A stretch of DNA of 47,500 bases, from assembly GCA_009746045.1 (NCBI GenBank), contig RPFO01000213.1, forward strand, positions 12,318,563 through 12,366,062, in the 5' to 3' direction. Positions 20,080 to 31,816 of this stretch are shown piece after piece. The stretch's first letter is position 1, and the number at the start of each line of letters is the position of its first letter. The translations under genes and the position numbers were made by a program. Source of the stretch: Mesostigma viride. Taxonomy: Eukaryota > Streptophyta > Mesostigmatophyceae > Mesostigmatales > Mesostigmataceae. The notes beneath the pieces are model-generated. The model did not search any database. It was given only the letters and a program-made list of their open reading frames with translations, and was not told where the DNA came from.

Positions 20080-21060
20080 CCGGCCATGCATCTTGCCTGC
20101 ATGCAGATCGACCGATATAGGCCAGTGAATACCGATGTGGGCCCTGCGGGCATCACTTAGGACTGGCCAACCAGGTAGACACCGGCCTCCTCCTATGGCA
20201 GGGTCCCCTTGTCCCGTCGCAACCCACCACTGGCAAACTTAATTGCGCGCGCCCCGCACCGACGCGGCGCGACCTGGACCTACGTGACACAATTGCTTGA
20301 GGATGCAGGGCTTCTGGAATTATATTTATCTGCAGGTGATATATAGTTTACATCCTACACCTGCAGGTTGTAGCCCAGACTGTATCTAAAACCCATAGAT
20401 GCCCCTTTATCAGGGCTATGTGTTACATATGCTCCCCACGGAGCTATGTTCATGTTTATGTAATGAATTAATTTATTTATTTATCTGTACTCCGCGCCCG
20501 CATATTGAATTGATAGACACGTGACTGCGTTACGTGAGCATAAGTCCTTAGTGGGAGGGGAACATGGTGGAATGGAATGGATGATGTAAGCTATCTAGGT
20601 CCTAGTTACAGGGTTGTGGGCACCACGGCCCGAATCACTATGAATGTCATATACGCGCGCGGCCACACGCCCGCTGATAGACAAGGAGAAATGGATGGGC
20701 TGCCGTCTGCGATATAAGCGTCTTCCTGTGGGGCATGCTCCTGTTTTCTCCCCACACGGGCCCCGCGGCCCATTTGTAGAATGCAGGGTAGAAGTATAGT
20801 CTACTGGTGGAGGTTATCAGTGCCCCTGAGGATAGCCGCTACATACACTACTGACCGTCTGACCGCCTCGTCTGCCATTACAGTAGAGGACAGCTCAGAT
20901 GAGGATTACATCCCCCTCCTCTAGTGACTATATGGTTGTGGCATGATGCAGACGATATTTGTAACTTTCGTGTAATTATTTTTTCTAATATTAGATTAAC
21001 GTTAATCTCAAGGTACCTAGAGGCATGCTCATGCGCATGACACGCAAGTACTTAGTTAAC
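20080..21060 (+). mobile_element. Element B-type 3' end on the plus strand, with nested insertions
   Basis: Bases 20080-20320 and 20488-21060 match, in pieces, the reverse complement of 15440-14870 (ggtagacaccggcctcctcc, gacacaattgcttgaggatg, cagtagaggacagctcagat). The ORF2 end AITVEDSSDEDYIPLL and the 3' UTR down to gcgcatgacacgcaagtact are preserved. Foreign DNA interrupts it at about 20321-20485 and 20520-20660. Confidence 0.75.
20336..20485 (+). mobile_element. SINE-like insertion with hairpin and TTTAT tail
   Basis: Shares tagtttacatccta, atgcccctt and tcaggg-tatgtg with 24518-24640. It ends in hairpin ACATATGCTCCCCACGGAGC-TATGT and an AATTAATTTATTTATTTAT tail. It interrupts the element at 20080-21060, so it is younger than that copy. 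Confidence 0.6.
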
Positions 21061-21094
21061 TTATGCTCCCCCGCCAACCCACCCATATGAGGCG

Positions 21095-21500
21095 GTGCCG
21101 CATTGCAATCAGTGGCATCCGCACTTTGCACTAGTTAGCCTCCTTCTTCTTGTATTGCACCCACAGCTGGCCCTGCACCATGATGTAGAGCTGCGGATGT
21201 CGGCTTTCCGCCTTCCCCGCGCGCGGGGTAAGGCTGGCCCGGCGCTCCCCTGCTCCTCACCTTTAAGTACATTGCAGATAAGCTGTCGTTTCTTAAATGC
21301 CGCAAGAAGCTCTCGAGGACTTCCTACACGCTGGACGACGACTTGACCCTGGCCCAGTAACAGAGGCGACGGGAGCTATGGCCGACCTACTACCTCCAGC
21401 TCCGGCAGAGTGCAGGGGGGAAACCGGTATACTGGAGGGGGGACGTCATCCACGTCGACCACATGAGCCCTGGCAGGCACCCCCAGTATATGGGGAATAT
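21095..21500 (+). pseudogene. L1 ORF1-like remnant
   Basis: In shifting plus-strand frames: KLSFLKCRKKLS, TLDDDLTLAQ, then QRRRELW and KPVYWRGDVIHVD. A basic helix, D-D-D-L-T-x-x-Q and a final Y-W-R-G-D are the pattern of the C-terminal domain of algal L1 ORF1 proteins. At least one stop interrupts it. Confidence 0.45.
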
Positions 21501-22157
21501 AGCAGTAGCTAGTGTAGATTAGTAAGGCTTATGAGGCACCCCCTGCCACCCCAGCAAACCTAGTCTAGGGAATATAGCAGTAGTGTAGATTAGTAAGGCT
21601 TAGCCTAGCATGTGGCCCACGCGCGTGTGCGCCCATAATGGATGATGATGAGTTTAGCTACGCTCTGCCTATAATAATGGGACTCCCCATGGATGATGCA
21701 TCAAGGGGACGTGGCACGCCGAATATTCTCCGCGCGAAAAAATTCGCGGCACCGGCCGTACCGTGAAAAGTGGGTGCTCCGTGCGCGCACCACTTGCGGA
21801 AGTGGCCATGGCGACTGCGTTTAGGCGAAACTAGCAATGTAGGGCTAGAGAAATGCAAAAAGAATGCTTGGATGTTGAAGACGATGATTTAATGATGTTG
21901 GGTTGCGGCGGCAAGTGGCTGGTTTACAATATCGCTGCTTTCTTTTACTGCCATCGGCATGGGGGGGAATCTGCATTTTTTGGTCGCGCGGAATAAAATA
22001 GAATTCGTGATTGCGGCAGTAAATTCTCAGTTTTGGGGGTCTTTTTGACCGTGAAGGATGCATTCTTATCGGTAGCATCGAATTCTAAACCGAACGGGTG
22101 CTTTTTGCTACATTTTCGGCCATTCTCGGTAAGTATTTCTTCAGGCCTGCGCAGTGC
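21501..22157. other. No gene recognised
   Basis: A short direct repeat (gggaatatagcagtagtgta and gtagattagtaaggctta) occurs at about 21492-21530 and 21567-21603. Otherwise nothing; possibly the leader and promoter of a plus-strand gene. Confidence 0.35.
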
Positions 22158-22224
22158 ATGTCGGAACCTTCCATGGAAGAACGGCCGTTGTTGCGCGCCT
22201 GGGCGAGGGATCTACGAGGGCAAG
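22158..22224 (+). CDS. Candidate first exon, unknown protein
   Basis: ATG at 22158 opens MSEPSMEERPLLRAWARDLR and reaches a donor-like CAAG|GTATAG at 22224. It is offered only as a possible start of the PHD-finger gene downstream; intervening exons were not found. Confidence 0.2.
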
Positions 22225-23512
22225 GTATAGATTTGTGGCGACTGTTATCTACTATCAGTTCTTTCTTCGAAGAGCTCATCGTTCGAAGTTTTTTGCGTTC
22301 GTTTTGGTCAGTTTCCGCCAGTTAACTCTCCGTTGCTCGCCGTCGTGTTGACGAATACCTGGCAGCTTTAGCTTGTTTTCGTTGATGTCTTGATCAAATC
22401 CGCTTCAGTCTCAGCCGATAGATCCTAGGGAAGGCGTAAGGGATTTCATAGCACGTGTTCTGGCAAGGATGTTGTGCGTATGGACGCTTCTTGTTGTGTG
22501 ATAGTGACGCACCCTTTCCTCGCAGCGGCATCACAGCGGTCAGAAGCTGAACGGCCGCCACTGGTTTCTTTGCATTTTATCGTGCAGGGAAGGAAGTTTT
22601 TTTATCGACGATCATGTTGGAGATATTGCATTTGTGTGACTGCATGTAGATAGCTGCCATCATTGGTTTATTTGAGCTTTCCTTGTTATGATGATGTGAC
22701 AAGACAGCAATGTGCTGAGCCAACCATGGTTGACATGGTTGACTGCATGCAAGCTTTGTATGCCATGATCTCCTTGGTTCCTTGCCCTCCATAGTTCCAG
22801 TTTGTTGCCCATGTCGGGTAGGGCAGTTAAGGAGTTGTTGCTGTGTTGGTAAGCTTGGTTGGCATAACCCTTACATTCTAACCTGGGAGAAACATAGAAA
22901 ATGCTGGTAATGCATGTAAGTGCCATCATCATTATTGCTATTCACGTACTTAAAAGTCTGGCCATGCTCGAGGGACGGTGAAGGAGTATGAGGTGCGTGG
23001 CCACCCCTTTGTACTTCATAACATATTCAGCATGGATTTGATCCATGTTGATGGCATGTAAAGTGTGATTGTGTTTACTTGCTTTCTGAGTGGTCCTTAG
23101 CGCCTTGTCAGGTGGTGAGTGGTCGTCTAGGAAACCCATCAGTGCGTGCCACAGTGACCCCCAACCTTGAGCATGTGTCGTCATCAGTGTGCTAGAGTTA
23201 ACTATATGTGCTTTTGATCATAGATTTGCTGAGTTCTTGGCATGAAGTTTACAAGGTAACCTTGGGTAGAGTATAGTGTATGCTCTCTTGGCATGTATGC
23301 CTAGCGATCGTGTTGCTATGCTTGCGCTGGCAAGGTTGGCCATGCCGAGGGCAGGTGAGGGCAGATGTGGTGCCTAGCCGTTTGCTTATGTTTTGTGATC
23401 GAGTGGGGCATGCTTTCTGGCTTTTTGGATGGAAAACAGCATGCCTAAGTGGCCATATACAAAGAAACCCCCCTTAAGCTTATGTTCAGGTTTTAGCACG
23501 CATAACCTTATT
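22225..23512. other. Probable intron or intergenic sequence, nothing recognised
   Basis: Moderately AT-rich, with no convincing exon. The only acceptor-like site noted is cctttcctcgcag near 22520. Confidence 0.3.
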
Positions 23513-23897
23513 ACTTGAGCTAGACTTGTCGGAATGACCTGTTTTAAGGGTGGCTGCCACGACGTGATGCAAAGGGAGGGGCAGGGGGACGATGGGGAAG
23601 GTAGCAGTGATGATGAGAATGATGTTGATGATATTCCTTGCCTTGCATGTGCGTCCCCGGATGAAATTGACGGTGTCCCTTTCCTGCTGTGCAGCACATT
23701 CGGGTGCAAGGGAGGACTGCATGGGTGCTGCGCTGACCCCCCGTTGACTAAGGAGCCCAAGGGGGATTGGTTTTGCCCTGCCTGCCTTGTGCAGGATGCT
23801 TACAAGGGCTGAAATAGTGACAATTTCTGGTTTAGCGGGCATTTTTTTCTAACGCGCCAAACGCAATAACTTGAGCTAGACTTGTCGGAATGACCTG
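23513..23897. repeat. 29-bp perfect direct repeat flanking the PHD ORF
   Basis: acttgagctagacttgtcgg plus aatgacctg occurs identically at 23513-23541 and 23869-23897, 356 bases apart, bracketing the PHD-finger ORF. The first copy contains the ATG of that ORF. Confidence 0.9.
23534..23812 (+). CDS. Small PHD-finger protein or terminal exon
   Basis: A 92-codon ORF. An acidic stretch (GSSDDENDVDD) is followed by a C4HC3 zinc finger: CLAC, then C-S-T-F-G-C, HGCC, and GDWFCPAC near the end. The spacing and the W two residues before the last CxxC pair are typical of PHD fingers, which read histone H3 tails. The body is short, so this may be the last exon of a larger chromatin protein. A splice acceptor (GTTTTAAG) shortly after the ATG is an alternative start. 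Confidence 0.65.
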   Translation: MTCFKGGCHDVMQREGQGDDGEGSSDDENDVDDIPCLACASPDEIDGVPFLLCSTFGCKGGLHGCCADPPLTKEPKGDWFCPACLVQDAYKG

Positions 23898-24517
23898 GGA
23901 CTTGGAACCACTGCTGTCCCCCTGATAGCCGGATTTTCGCTACATTTTGTTGCCTAATCTGAAGTGTTTATGACATGTTTATTCCCAATGTCCGGTAAAA
24001 AAGGGTACTTTTGCGGGGAAATTAATAACTGTTCAAGGTTTTGTCATTTTCATGATGTAAATAGCTCAGCAAGCTACAAACTCAGGGAACTATAGACGCT
24101 ACATTTTTTTTTGCCAACAAATGAGTGCATGGGCTGGGGCATACATAGCCCTAATTAGCGTCCTTTTCTATTTATAGCGCTATATTGGCGTATATGTGGG
24201 GGTAGTACCCCCAACAAGTGAATGGACAACTCACTAGAGATGTTATTTAGTGCCCCCAATCATAATTTAGCATGGTGCAACTGAAATTCAAGTGATATTA
24301 GCATGGGTCAAGTTTTAAGGTTTTTGGGGTGCCAGCTCCCCTTAAGAATTTAGCCAAGCTCTGCCTATGCAGAGAGTCACTCTCTGCTGAGAAGCCATGC
24401 CCTAGCCTTTGTATAGCCATGATGATCTTCCCCCCCTATGTCTGCGCCCTACTGTAGGTGCTGGAATACATATTGGTGTGCAGGTGCACTTTGTGCACCC
24501 AGAGCACTGAGAGTGCT
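23898..24517. other. No gene recognised
   Basis: Likely 3' flank of the PHD ORF. A short inverted sequence (agagtcactctct, and gtgcactttgtgcac) is present near 24370-24500. Confidence 0.3.
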
Positions 24518-24645
24518 CAGGTGTAGTTTACATCCTAACCTTGCAAGAAGTTAGCCAAGATCGAATGTATTAAAAGCCATATGCCCCTTCTCAGGGATAT
24601 GTGCACCAGCCACCATGTAATCCCAACGGATTTATGTTCTGATTC
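24518..24645 (+). mobile_element. SINE-like 3' end leading into the pentamer satellite
   Basis: Related to 20336-20485 (tagtttacatccta, atgccccttctcaggg-atatgtg). It ends in the hairpin CATGTAATCCCAACGGATTTATG, then GATTCC, which passes directly into (CCATT)n. Confidence 0.6.
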
Positions 24646-27246
24646 CATTCCATTCCATTCCATTCCATTCCATTCCATTCCATTCCATTCCATTCCATTC
24701 CATTCCATCCCATCCCATCCCATCCCATCCCATCCCATCCCATCCCATCCCATCCCATCCCATCCCATCCCATCCCATCCCATCCCATCCCATCCCATCC
24801 CATCCCATCCCATCCCATCCCATCCCATCCCATCCCATCCCATCCCATCCCATCCCATCCCATCCCATCCCATCCCATCCCATCCCATCCCATCCCATCC
24901 CATCCCATCCCATCCCATCCCATCCCATCCCATCCCATCCCATCCCATCCCATCCCATCCCATCCCATCCCATCCCATCCCATCCCATCCCATCCCATCC
25001 CATCCCATCCCATCCCATCCCATCCCATCCCATCCCATCCCATCCCATCCCATCCCATCCCATCCCATCCCATCCCATCCCATCCCATCCCATCCCATCC
25101 CATCCCATCCCATCCCATCCCATCCCATCCCATCCCATCCCATCCCATCCCTGATCCCATCCCATCCCATCCCATCCCATCCCATCCCATCCCATCCCAT
25201 CCCATCCCATCCCATCCCATCCCATCCCATCCCATGCATCCCATCCCATCCCATCCCATCCCATCCCATCCCATCCCATCCCATCCCATCCCATCCCATC
25301 CCATCCCATCCCATCCCATCCCATCCCATCCCATCCCATCCCATCCCATCCCATCCCATCCCATCCCATCCCATCCCATCCCATCCCATCCCATCCCATC
25401 CCATCCCATCCCATCCCATCCCATCCCATCCCATCCCATCATCCCATCCCATCCCATCCCATCCCATCCCATCCCATCCCATCCCATCCCATGCATCCCA
25501 TCCCATCCCATCCCATCCCATCCCATCCCATCCCATCCCATCCCATCCCATCCCATCCCATCCCATCCCATCCCATCCCATCCCATCCCATCCCATCCCA
25601 TCCCATCCCATCCCATCCCATCCCATCCCATCCCATCCCATCCCATCCCATCCCATCCCATCCCATCCCATCCCATCCCATCCCATCCCATCCCATCCCA
25701 TCCCATGCCATCCCATCCCATCCCATCCCATCCGGGCATCCCATCCCATCCCATCCCATCCCATCCCATCCCATCCCATCCCATCCCATCCCATCCCATC
25801 CCATCCCATCCCATCCCATCCCATCCCATCCCATCCCATCCCATCCCATCCCATCCCATCCCATCCCATCCCATCCCATCCCATCCCATCCCATCCCATC
25901 CCATCCCATCCCATCCCATCCCATCCCATCCCATCCCATCCCATCCCATCCCATCCCATCCCATCCCATCCCATCCCATCCCATCCCATCCCATCCCATC
26001 CCATCCCATCCCATCCCATCCCATCCCATCCCATCCCATCCCATCCCATCCCATCCCATCCCATCCCATCCCATCCCATCCCATCCCATCCCATCCCATC
26101 CCATCCCATCCCATCCCATCCCATCCCATCCCATCCCATCCCATCCCATCCCATCCCATCCCATCCCATCCCATCCCATCCCATCCCATCCCATCCCATC
26201 CCATCCCATCCCATCCCATCCCATCCCATCCCATCCCATCCCATCCCATCCCATCCCATCCCATCCCATCCCATCCCATCCCATCCCATCCCATCCCATC
26301 CCATCCCATCCCATCCCATCCCATCCCATCCCATCCCATCCCATCCCATCCCATCCCATCCCATCCCATCCCATCCCATCCCATCCCATCCCATCCCATC
26401 CCATCCCATCCCATCCCATCCCATCCCATCCCATCCCATCCCATCCCATCCCATCCCATCCCATCCCATCCCATCCCATCCCATCCCATCCCATCCCATC
26501 CCATCCCATCCCATCCCATCCCATCCCATCCCATCCCATCCCATCCCATCCCATCCCATCCCATCCCATCCCATCCCATCCCATCCCATCCCATCCCATC
26601 CCATCCCATCCCATCCCATCCCATCCCATCCCATCCCATCCCATCCCATCCCATCCCATCCCATCCCATCCCATCCCATCCCATCCCATCCCATCCCATC
26701 CCATCCCATCCCATCCCATCCCATCCCATCCCATCCCATCCCATCCCATCCCATCCCATCCCATCCCATCCCATCCCATCCCATCCCATCCCATCCCATC
26801 CCATCCCATCCCATCCCATCCCATCCCATCCCATCCCATCCCATCCCATCCCATCCCATCCCATCCCATCCCATCCCATCCCATCCCATCCCATCCCATC
26901 CCATCCCATCCCATCCCATCCCATCCCATCCCATCCCATCCCATCCCATCCCATCCCATCCCATCCCATCCCATCCCATCCCATCCCATCCCATCCCATC
27001 CCATCCCATCCCATCCCATCCCATCCCATCCCATCCCATCCCATCCCATCCCATCCCATCCCATCCCATCCCATCCCATCCCATCCCATCCCATCCCATC
27101 CCATCCCATCCCATTCCATTCCATTCCATTCCATTCCATTCCATTCCATTCCATTCCATTCCATTCCATTCCATTCCATTCCATTCCATTCCATTCCATT
27201 CCATTCCATTCCATTCCATTCCATTCCATTCCATTCCATTCCATTC
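24646..27246. repeat. 2.6 kb pentanucleotide satellite: CCATT edges, CCATC core
   Basis: About 13 CCATT units, then about 480 CCATC units, then about 26 CCATT units. Irregular joints occur near 25151 (ctgatccc), 25235 and 25492 (ccatgcatccc), 25441 (catcatccc), 25706 (catgccatcc) and 25733 (ccgggcatcc), all in the left 1.1 kb; the right 1.4 kb is perfect. Several frames on both strands are open throughout; none is a gene. Confidence 0.97.
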
Positions 27247-28490
27247 AATGCATTGTTGAGCTTGGATCGCTCATTTTATATATGACGCGTGGACGGGCTC
27301 AAAGGCGGGACCGACCTGCCGTAGGTAGCGTAAGACTAGCGCTTGTCACAAGGGTACTGCACCGGCCGGCCCTTTTTGTGCCGAGGCTGAGTGTGGTTCC
27401 GGAGTGCAGGCCTAGGTAGCTTCTAACGTACGTCACTAGACCTTGGTACCTGCGCCAGCCGCCAGGCGTGGCGCAACTGTGATGGCCGGGCAGTCAGTAC
27501 ACCTTGTACCTGCGCCAGCCGGCAGGCCTGCGTGGCGCAATGTGAATGATAGTCAGTACTTAGAGTGGTGTAGGGGACGCAGGGAGGCCTCTTTTCAGCT
27601 TCGCAACTTGATCCCAGCATTTGCTGGCAAGGCCGGCTGGCCGCTATGGCGGCTGCGCTGAATGTAAGACGATGCTATCGGCCTCTCCGGGCGTGGAGAG
27701 GCCTAGAATAATTTTCTTTATGTTCGCCACCAACCGTTACAGGCCACGGTAATGGTTGTTGGGTGGGGGGCTCTGCGATTTGAGTAAAAGCCGCGTGATT
27801 TCCGGCGCTGGGCCCGCCATGAACTGACGATTCCCCTCTACCCCTGGGTGCGGCAAGCAGCTTCCTCACACTGGGGAAGCTGCGTTTTAAGTCGGACAAC
27901 GTCAGGGAAGGAGCCATACAGGCCAGGGCCAGCGGCTACTACGGTGCCGGAAAGAATCACAGGTGGAGGCGAATCTGCCTTAAACGTGGAGATGGCTAGC
28001 GCGGGGTGCCAGGGTAGCCCATAGCTGCCGGGAGCCTGACAGCGGACCCGATCTTTCGGCCTGTGGCCAGACGGGAGTTTTGGGGAGGATGCGGGGCTGG
28101 AGCAAATCTTGGTGGGAGGAGCGCGCTAGCTATTCATCATTGCCTAGTTTTTTCAGCAAAGAATGCTCGCCTGGCGAGGCTGCAATTCTGGCTGTTTTAC
28201 CGCCTTTGTTTTTATCCTGTATGATGCATTATAGGAAGAGCAATAAAGAGTTCAGTTCAGCCAGGGGGGCATGACTATGCCATAAAAAAATTCCTACAAA
28301 AACACAAGCCCTGGTCTGGGCCTTGGCTAAGCAGTTTCCAAGCCAAGGCCTTGGTAGGGTAGAGGCCTATCGCCACAATGGTTTCAATGCTGGCCGAAAT
28401 CCCAGCCTCGGGGGTGGGGCTGGTGATGGGTCCTGGGCTTGTGAGAGACCGTCCGGGGGCGTAAGCCCTAATGAGCAGCCGCTGGAAACC
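27247..28490. other. No gene recognised
   Basis: Contains a diverged 60-bp tandem duplication at 27445-27560 (gtacctgcgccagcc and gtggcgcaa, ending agtcagtac, occur twice). No coding features could be defended. Confidence 0.4.
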
Positions 28491-28710
28491 GCCCCCCTAA
28501 CGGGGGGAACGACATGGGTGCCGCCCTGCGTCCGCCGGGAAACCGTAGCGGCCACACGGGGGCGGCAGTACAGCCGTGGCAGCGTGCGGGAGGGGGGCCA
28601 TCATTGGGCGGAAAGAAACTCGGCACCAAGGTTGACGACAGCCTTGGTGGCCAGGTAGGAGGTGTGGGGGCAACACCTTGTGTTCGAGTATGCTGGGCCC
28701 CCAGCATGGT
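28491..28710 (+). other. GC-rich hairpin cluster, possible structured UTR of a retroposon
   Basis: Three strong hairpins: cccccctaacgggggg (28492-28507), a larger stem closing tgccgccctgcg with acgggggcggca (about 28519-28570), and tgctgggcccccagca (about 28690-28705). Some 150 bases on, the sequence enters a short-repeat tail at 28861, as retroposon 3' ends do here. No coding domain is seen. Confidence 0.3.
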
Positions 28711-28860
28711 GCTACAATAACCAACTTGATAATGATGTGCACTGAGTTTGAAGGTGTGGTATAGGCTGTCCGTACAAAGCCTAGCACACAAAAATGTAAA
28801 ATAAATGTTTCTCTTGGTGGGAAGGAACTCCGATGGACCAAAAACAAGAAATGTATATTC

Positions 28861-29220
28861 AATTCAATTCGATTCGATTCGATTCGATTCGATTCGATTC
28901 GATTCGATTCGATTCGATTCGATTCGATTCGATTCGATTCGATTCGATTCGATTCGATTCGATTCGATTCGATTCTTTTCGATTCGATTCGATTCGATTC
29001 GATTCGATTCGATTCGATTCGATTCGATTCGATTCGATTCGATTCGATTCGATTCGATTCGATTCGATTCGATTCGATTCGATTCGATTCGATTCGATTC
29101 GATTCGATTCGATTCGATTCGATTCCATTCCATTCCATTCCATTCCATTCCATTCCATTCCATTCCATTCCATTCCATTCCATTCCATTCCATTCCATTC
29201 CATTCCATTCCATTCCATTC
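28861..29220. repeat. Pentamer satellite: ATTCA, ATTCG, then ATTCC blocks
   Basis: Two ATTCA units, about 52 ATTCG units with one ATTCT-TTTCG variant near 28975, then about 20 ATTCC units. Each block differs from its neighbour by one base. Confidence 0.97.
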
Positions 29221-29690
29221 ATGATGTAGAGAAAGCCCTCTTCGGCCTGCCCACTTGAGGCAGTGAAAGATGCTTGAGCGCCCTCGATCCGGCTCATTCT
29301 CGTTGTGTATCGAGGTTGACTAGTAACAAATTTATTAAGGAAACAACCAACGCAGGCCCTCCAGGCCTATAAAACAGTCCAGAGTACTATAGCATGATGG
29401 CCATTAACAAGTGGACCATGAACCAATACTAAGTGTTACACCGCAAGACTATCCGTGTTTCATCGACATCCGCAGATCTGGCCTTGTTTCCTTCTCCGAT
29501 CAAGCATGCTGCCCACCACCACCTTGATTTCCATTTTGCCTACTTTCAACACAAGTGGCAGACCAAGACGATAGCTGGTTTTATCACACCTACTAGGCTT
29601 TGTTGTCCATATACGACGAGGCCAGCACAGTCTCATGGACTGCCTTCAGACGACTGCCTCTTTCGTTGTTGGTCCTTATCCCTGCCATTT
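29221..29690. other. No gene recognised
   Basis: Mixed-composition flank without a supportable feature. Confidence 0.3.
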
Positions 29691-29696
29691 TCTCTG

Positions 29697-30040
29697 ACCT
29701 CGTCCTTGCCCCCGTCTTTACCCTTGTTCCTACCCCTGTCCCTATACCTGTCCCTATCCCTATCCCTATCCCTATCCCTATCCCTATCCCTATCCCTATC
29801 CCTATCCTTATCCCTATCCCTCTCCCTCTCCCTCTCCCTCTCCCTCTCCCTCTCCCTCTCCCTTTCCCTATCCCTGTCCTTATGCCAATCCTTGTAGTTG
29901 TCCCTAATCCTATCCCGGTTCCTATCCCCATCCCTCTCCCTGTCCCTGTCCCTATCCTTGCCCCTTGCCCTCTCCCTGTCCCTGTCCCTGTCCTTGTCCC
30001 CGCCACTGTCCCTGTCCCGGTCCCTATCCTGATCTCTGCC
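29697..30040. repeat. Hexamer repeats CCCTAT / CCCTCT / CCCTGT
   Basis: The core is (CCCTAT)n at about 29750-29820 and (CCCTCT)n at about 29818-29865, flanked by degenerate CCTGTC-like units. Open frames (PIPIPI, GIGIGI, DRDRDR) are products of the repeat. Confidence 0.9.
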
Positions 30041-31159
30041 CCCGCCAGCTCTGCCCACATCTCCTGCCTCGGAGCGGTCCCCACGACCTGAGGCGTACAA
30101 GATACAGCGAACGCACCGCACCGAGAAAAGGAGAAACTATGATTACTGGCAATAATGGAAAAAAAACATCAAAGCTGAGACACCTGTTGTCAGAACTGTC
30201 TCAAATAATGGACAATGGAGATAGACCATGCCAGGATTGCTTGCACCCCCCCCGCATAGAATAATAGATAGGCAGACAGGAAAACACACCCACACCCACA
30301 AGCAGAAAGCATGTACTAGGGGGACCATTCTAACCGTCCGTAGCTACTACTGGCATAACGATGCCCTTGGAGCGGTGCTGAGGAAACATCCTCTCCCTTT
30401 CCTCGCCATTCCCCGCAGCAGTGAACAATGATACTCCGCACTACACCGTGCTAGGATATTTCCTCGCCATTCCCATGCATACTGAGATAACCGTTCTATG
30501 ATGCAGGTCAAGTAGGCCACTCGCACAGGTCAAGTAGGGACCTGTGATGAAGGTCGATAAGGCCACTTACACCGGTCAAGTTGGGACACAAAGCTAAAAA
30601 TGTAGTTACAGATGGCAGACCATAGCCAGACCATAGCCAAGGGGCGATCCCACACGGGCATGGGACAGTACACAGCCACGGGCATGGAAATAGAAATAGA
30701 TTAAAGGTAGGGAAACAGAGATTAGGAATGGTAGATGAACAGAGATAAGGGATGGCAGGAATACATATATGAAAGTAATAAGACACTGTAGGCAATAGAT
30801 AAGAGATGGAACAAGGAGTCGTCGAAGGTACGGTAGAAAAACATGGACGTGGGATGGTAAGATCGACAACATGGATGAAAGATAGACAACATGGACGTAG
30901 GATGAGATAAGGAACTAGAAATTGCAACCCAGATTTAGAGTGATTGGTGGACAGAAGACAAACTTCCTGGCAGGGGGGTGGCAGTCAGAACAAATATAGG
31001 TGAGAGAGAGCAGAACAGGGATGCAAGAGCTGCCACGGTTCACGGCAAAGGAGCACCCCCGGGGAACTTGGAGGTCATTCTTCACCCCCCCAAAGAGCCA
31101 GCAAAGCTGCACGAGTGGCACATGTGCTGGCCAACCAGATGCATCACACGAGGGCATAC
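30041..31159. other. No gene recognised; short degenerate repeats
   Basis: Contains degenerate direct repeats, e.g. caggtcaagtaggccactcg-like units at 30505-30590, tttcctcgccattccc at 30396 and 30459, and related gatggtagataacatgg-like phrases at 30690-30905. Confidence 0.35.
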
Positions 31160-31263
31160 CTGCGGGCGGCGCGGGCTGAACTGCCCCTGCGCTGCCAGTC
31201 GCTGTTGCTGTCACGCTCCCCGGTGGCACACCAGCGCCGGCATCTGTCACAGAGGCATCATCC
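31160..31263 (-). CDS. Candidate exon, Ala/Thr/Pro-rich, gene unknown
   Basis: Minus strand, between acceptor TACCGGCAG and donor CCCGCAG|GTATGC. Reads DDASVTDAGAGVPPGSVTAT and so on. Good splice sites and coding-like composition only; it might be a C-terminal exon of the CYP59 gene upstream or belong to another gene. Confidence 0.3.
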
Positions 31264-31800
31264 CTGCCGGTACGAATCGTTCAAGCCACACCATGGTGAA
31301 GCGCAGGTGTTACAGCGCAGGTGTCACAATGCGGGAGGGGGGGAGGAACTCACTGACGGTTAGCCAGGGCTTGCAGGCATGCACTGGTACGGTCCTTTCA
31401 CATTTCAAGATTCATATTCAAGGACCTTTCCCCCCCACTTAAAGGCACACAGCTTTCCCTGAATGCCCTCAAGCTTGCCCCTCCTCCTCCCCCCTCCCCC
31501 CCCTTACCCTGCCTTACGCTACAGAGCTTACCCCGGCGCTTGATACCGAAGCACGCCTCCCATTCAAGGATCTGATACTACTACTTACAGACAGTTGCAA
31601 CTACTTGCGTGTTTACCTAGAGGCCACATTGCTGAAGGGAATCTTTCCGTATATAGCACCCAACTGCTCTACTAACTCCAGTTCCATATTACACAACGAC
31701 CCATGGTGCCATATGGCACTTGCTCTGTCACTTTTCATCACTTTGCTAGCCCACATCACTGAAAATCATACTCAGCTACCTCAGCTCTGACTGCCTCGAC
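31264..31800. other. No gene recognised
   Basis: C-rich stretch near 31425-31505 (cccccccact, ctcccccccttac). Nothing else is seen before the 43-bp array. Confidence 0.35.
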
Positions 31801-31816
31801 ATCTCCCGCTGGGATA

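Noticed and set aside
24581-27285. Very long ORFs of IPSHP or GMGWD repeats
   Set aside because: Products of a stop-free pentamer satellite, open in several frames on both strands; no flanking gene signals.
29740-29870. Interstitial telomere repeats
   Set aside because: CCCTAT and CCCTCT hexamers differ from green-plant or algal telomere units (CCCTAAA, CCCTAAAA).
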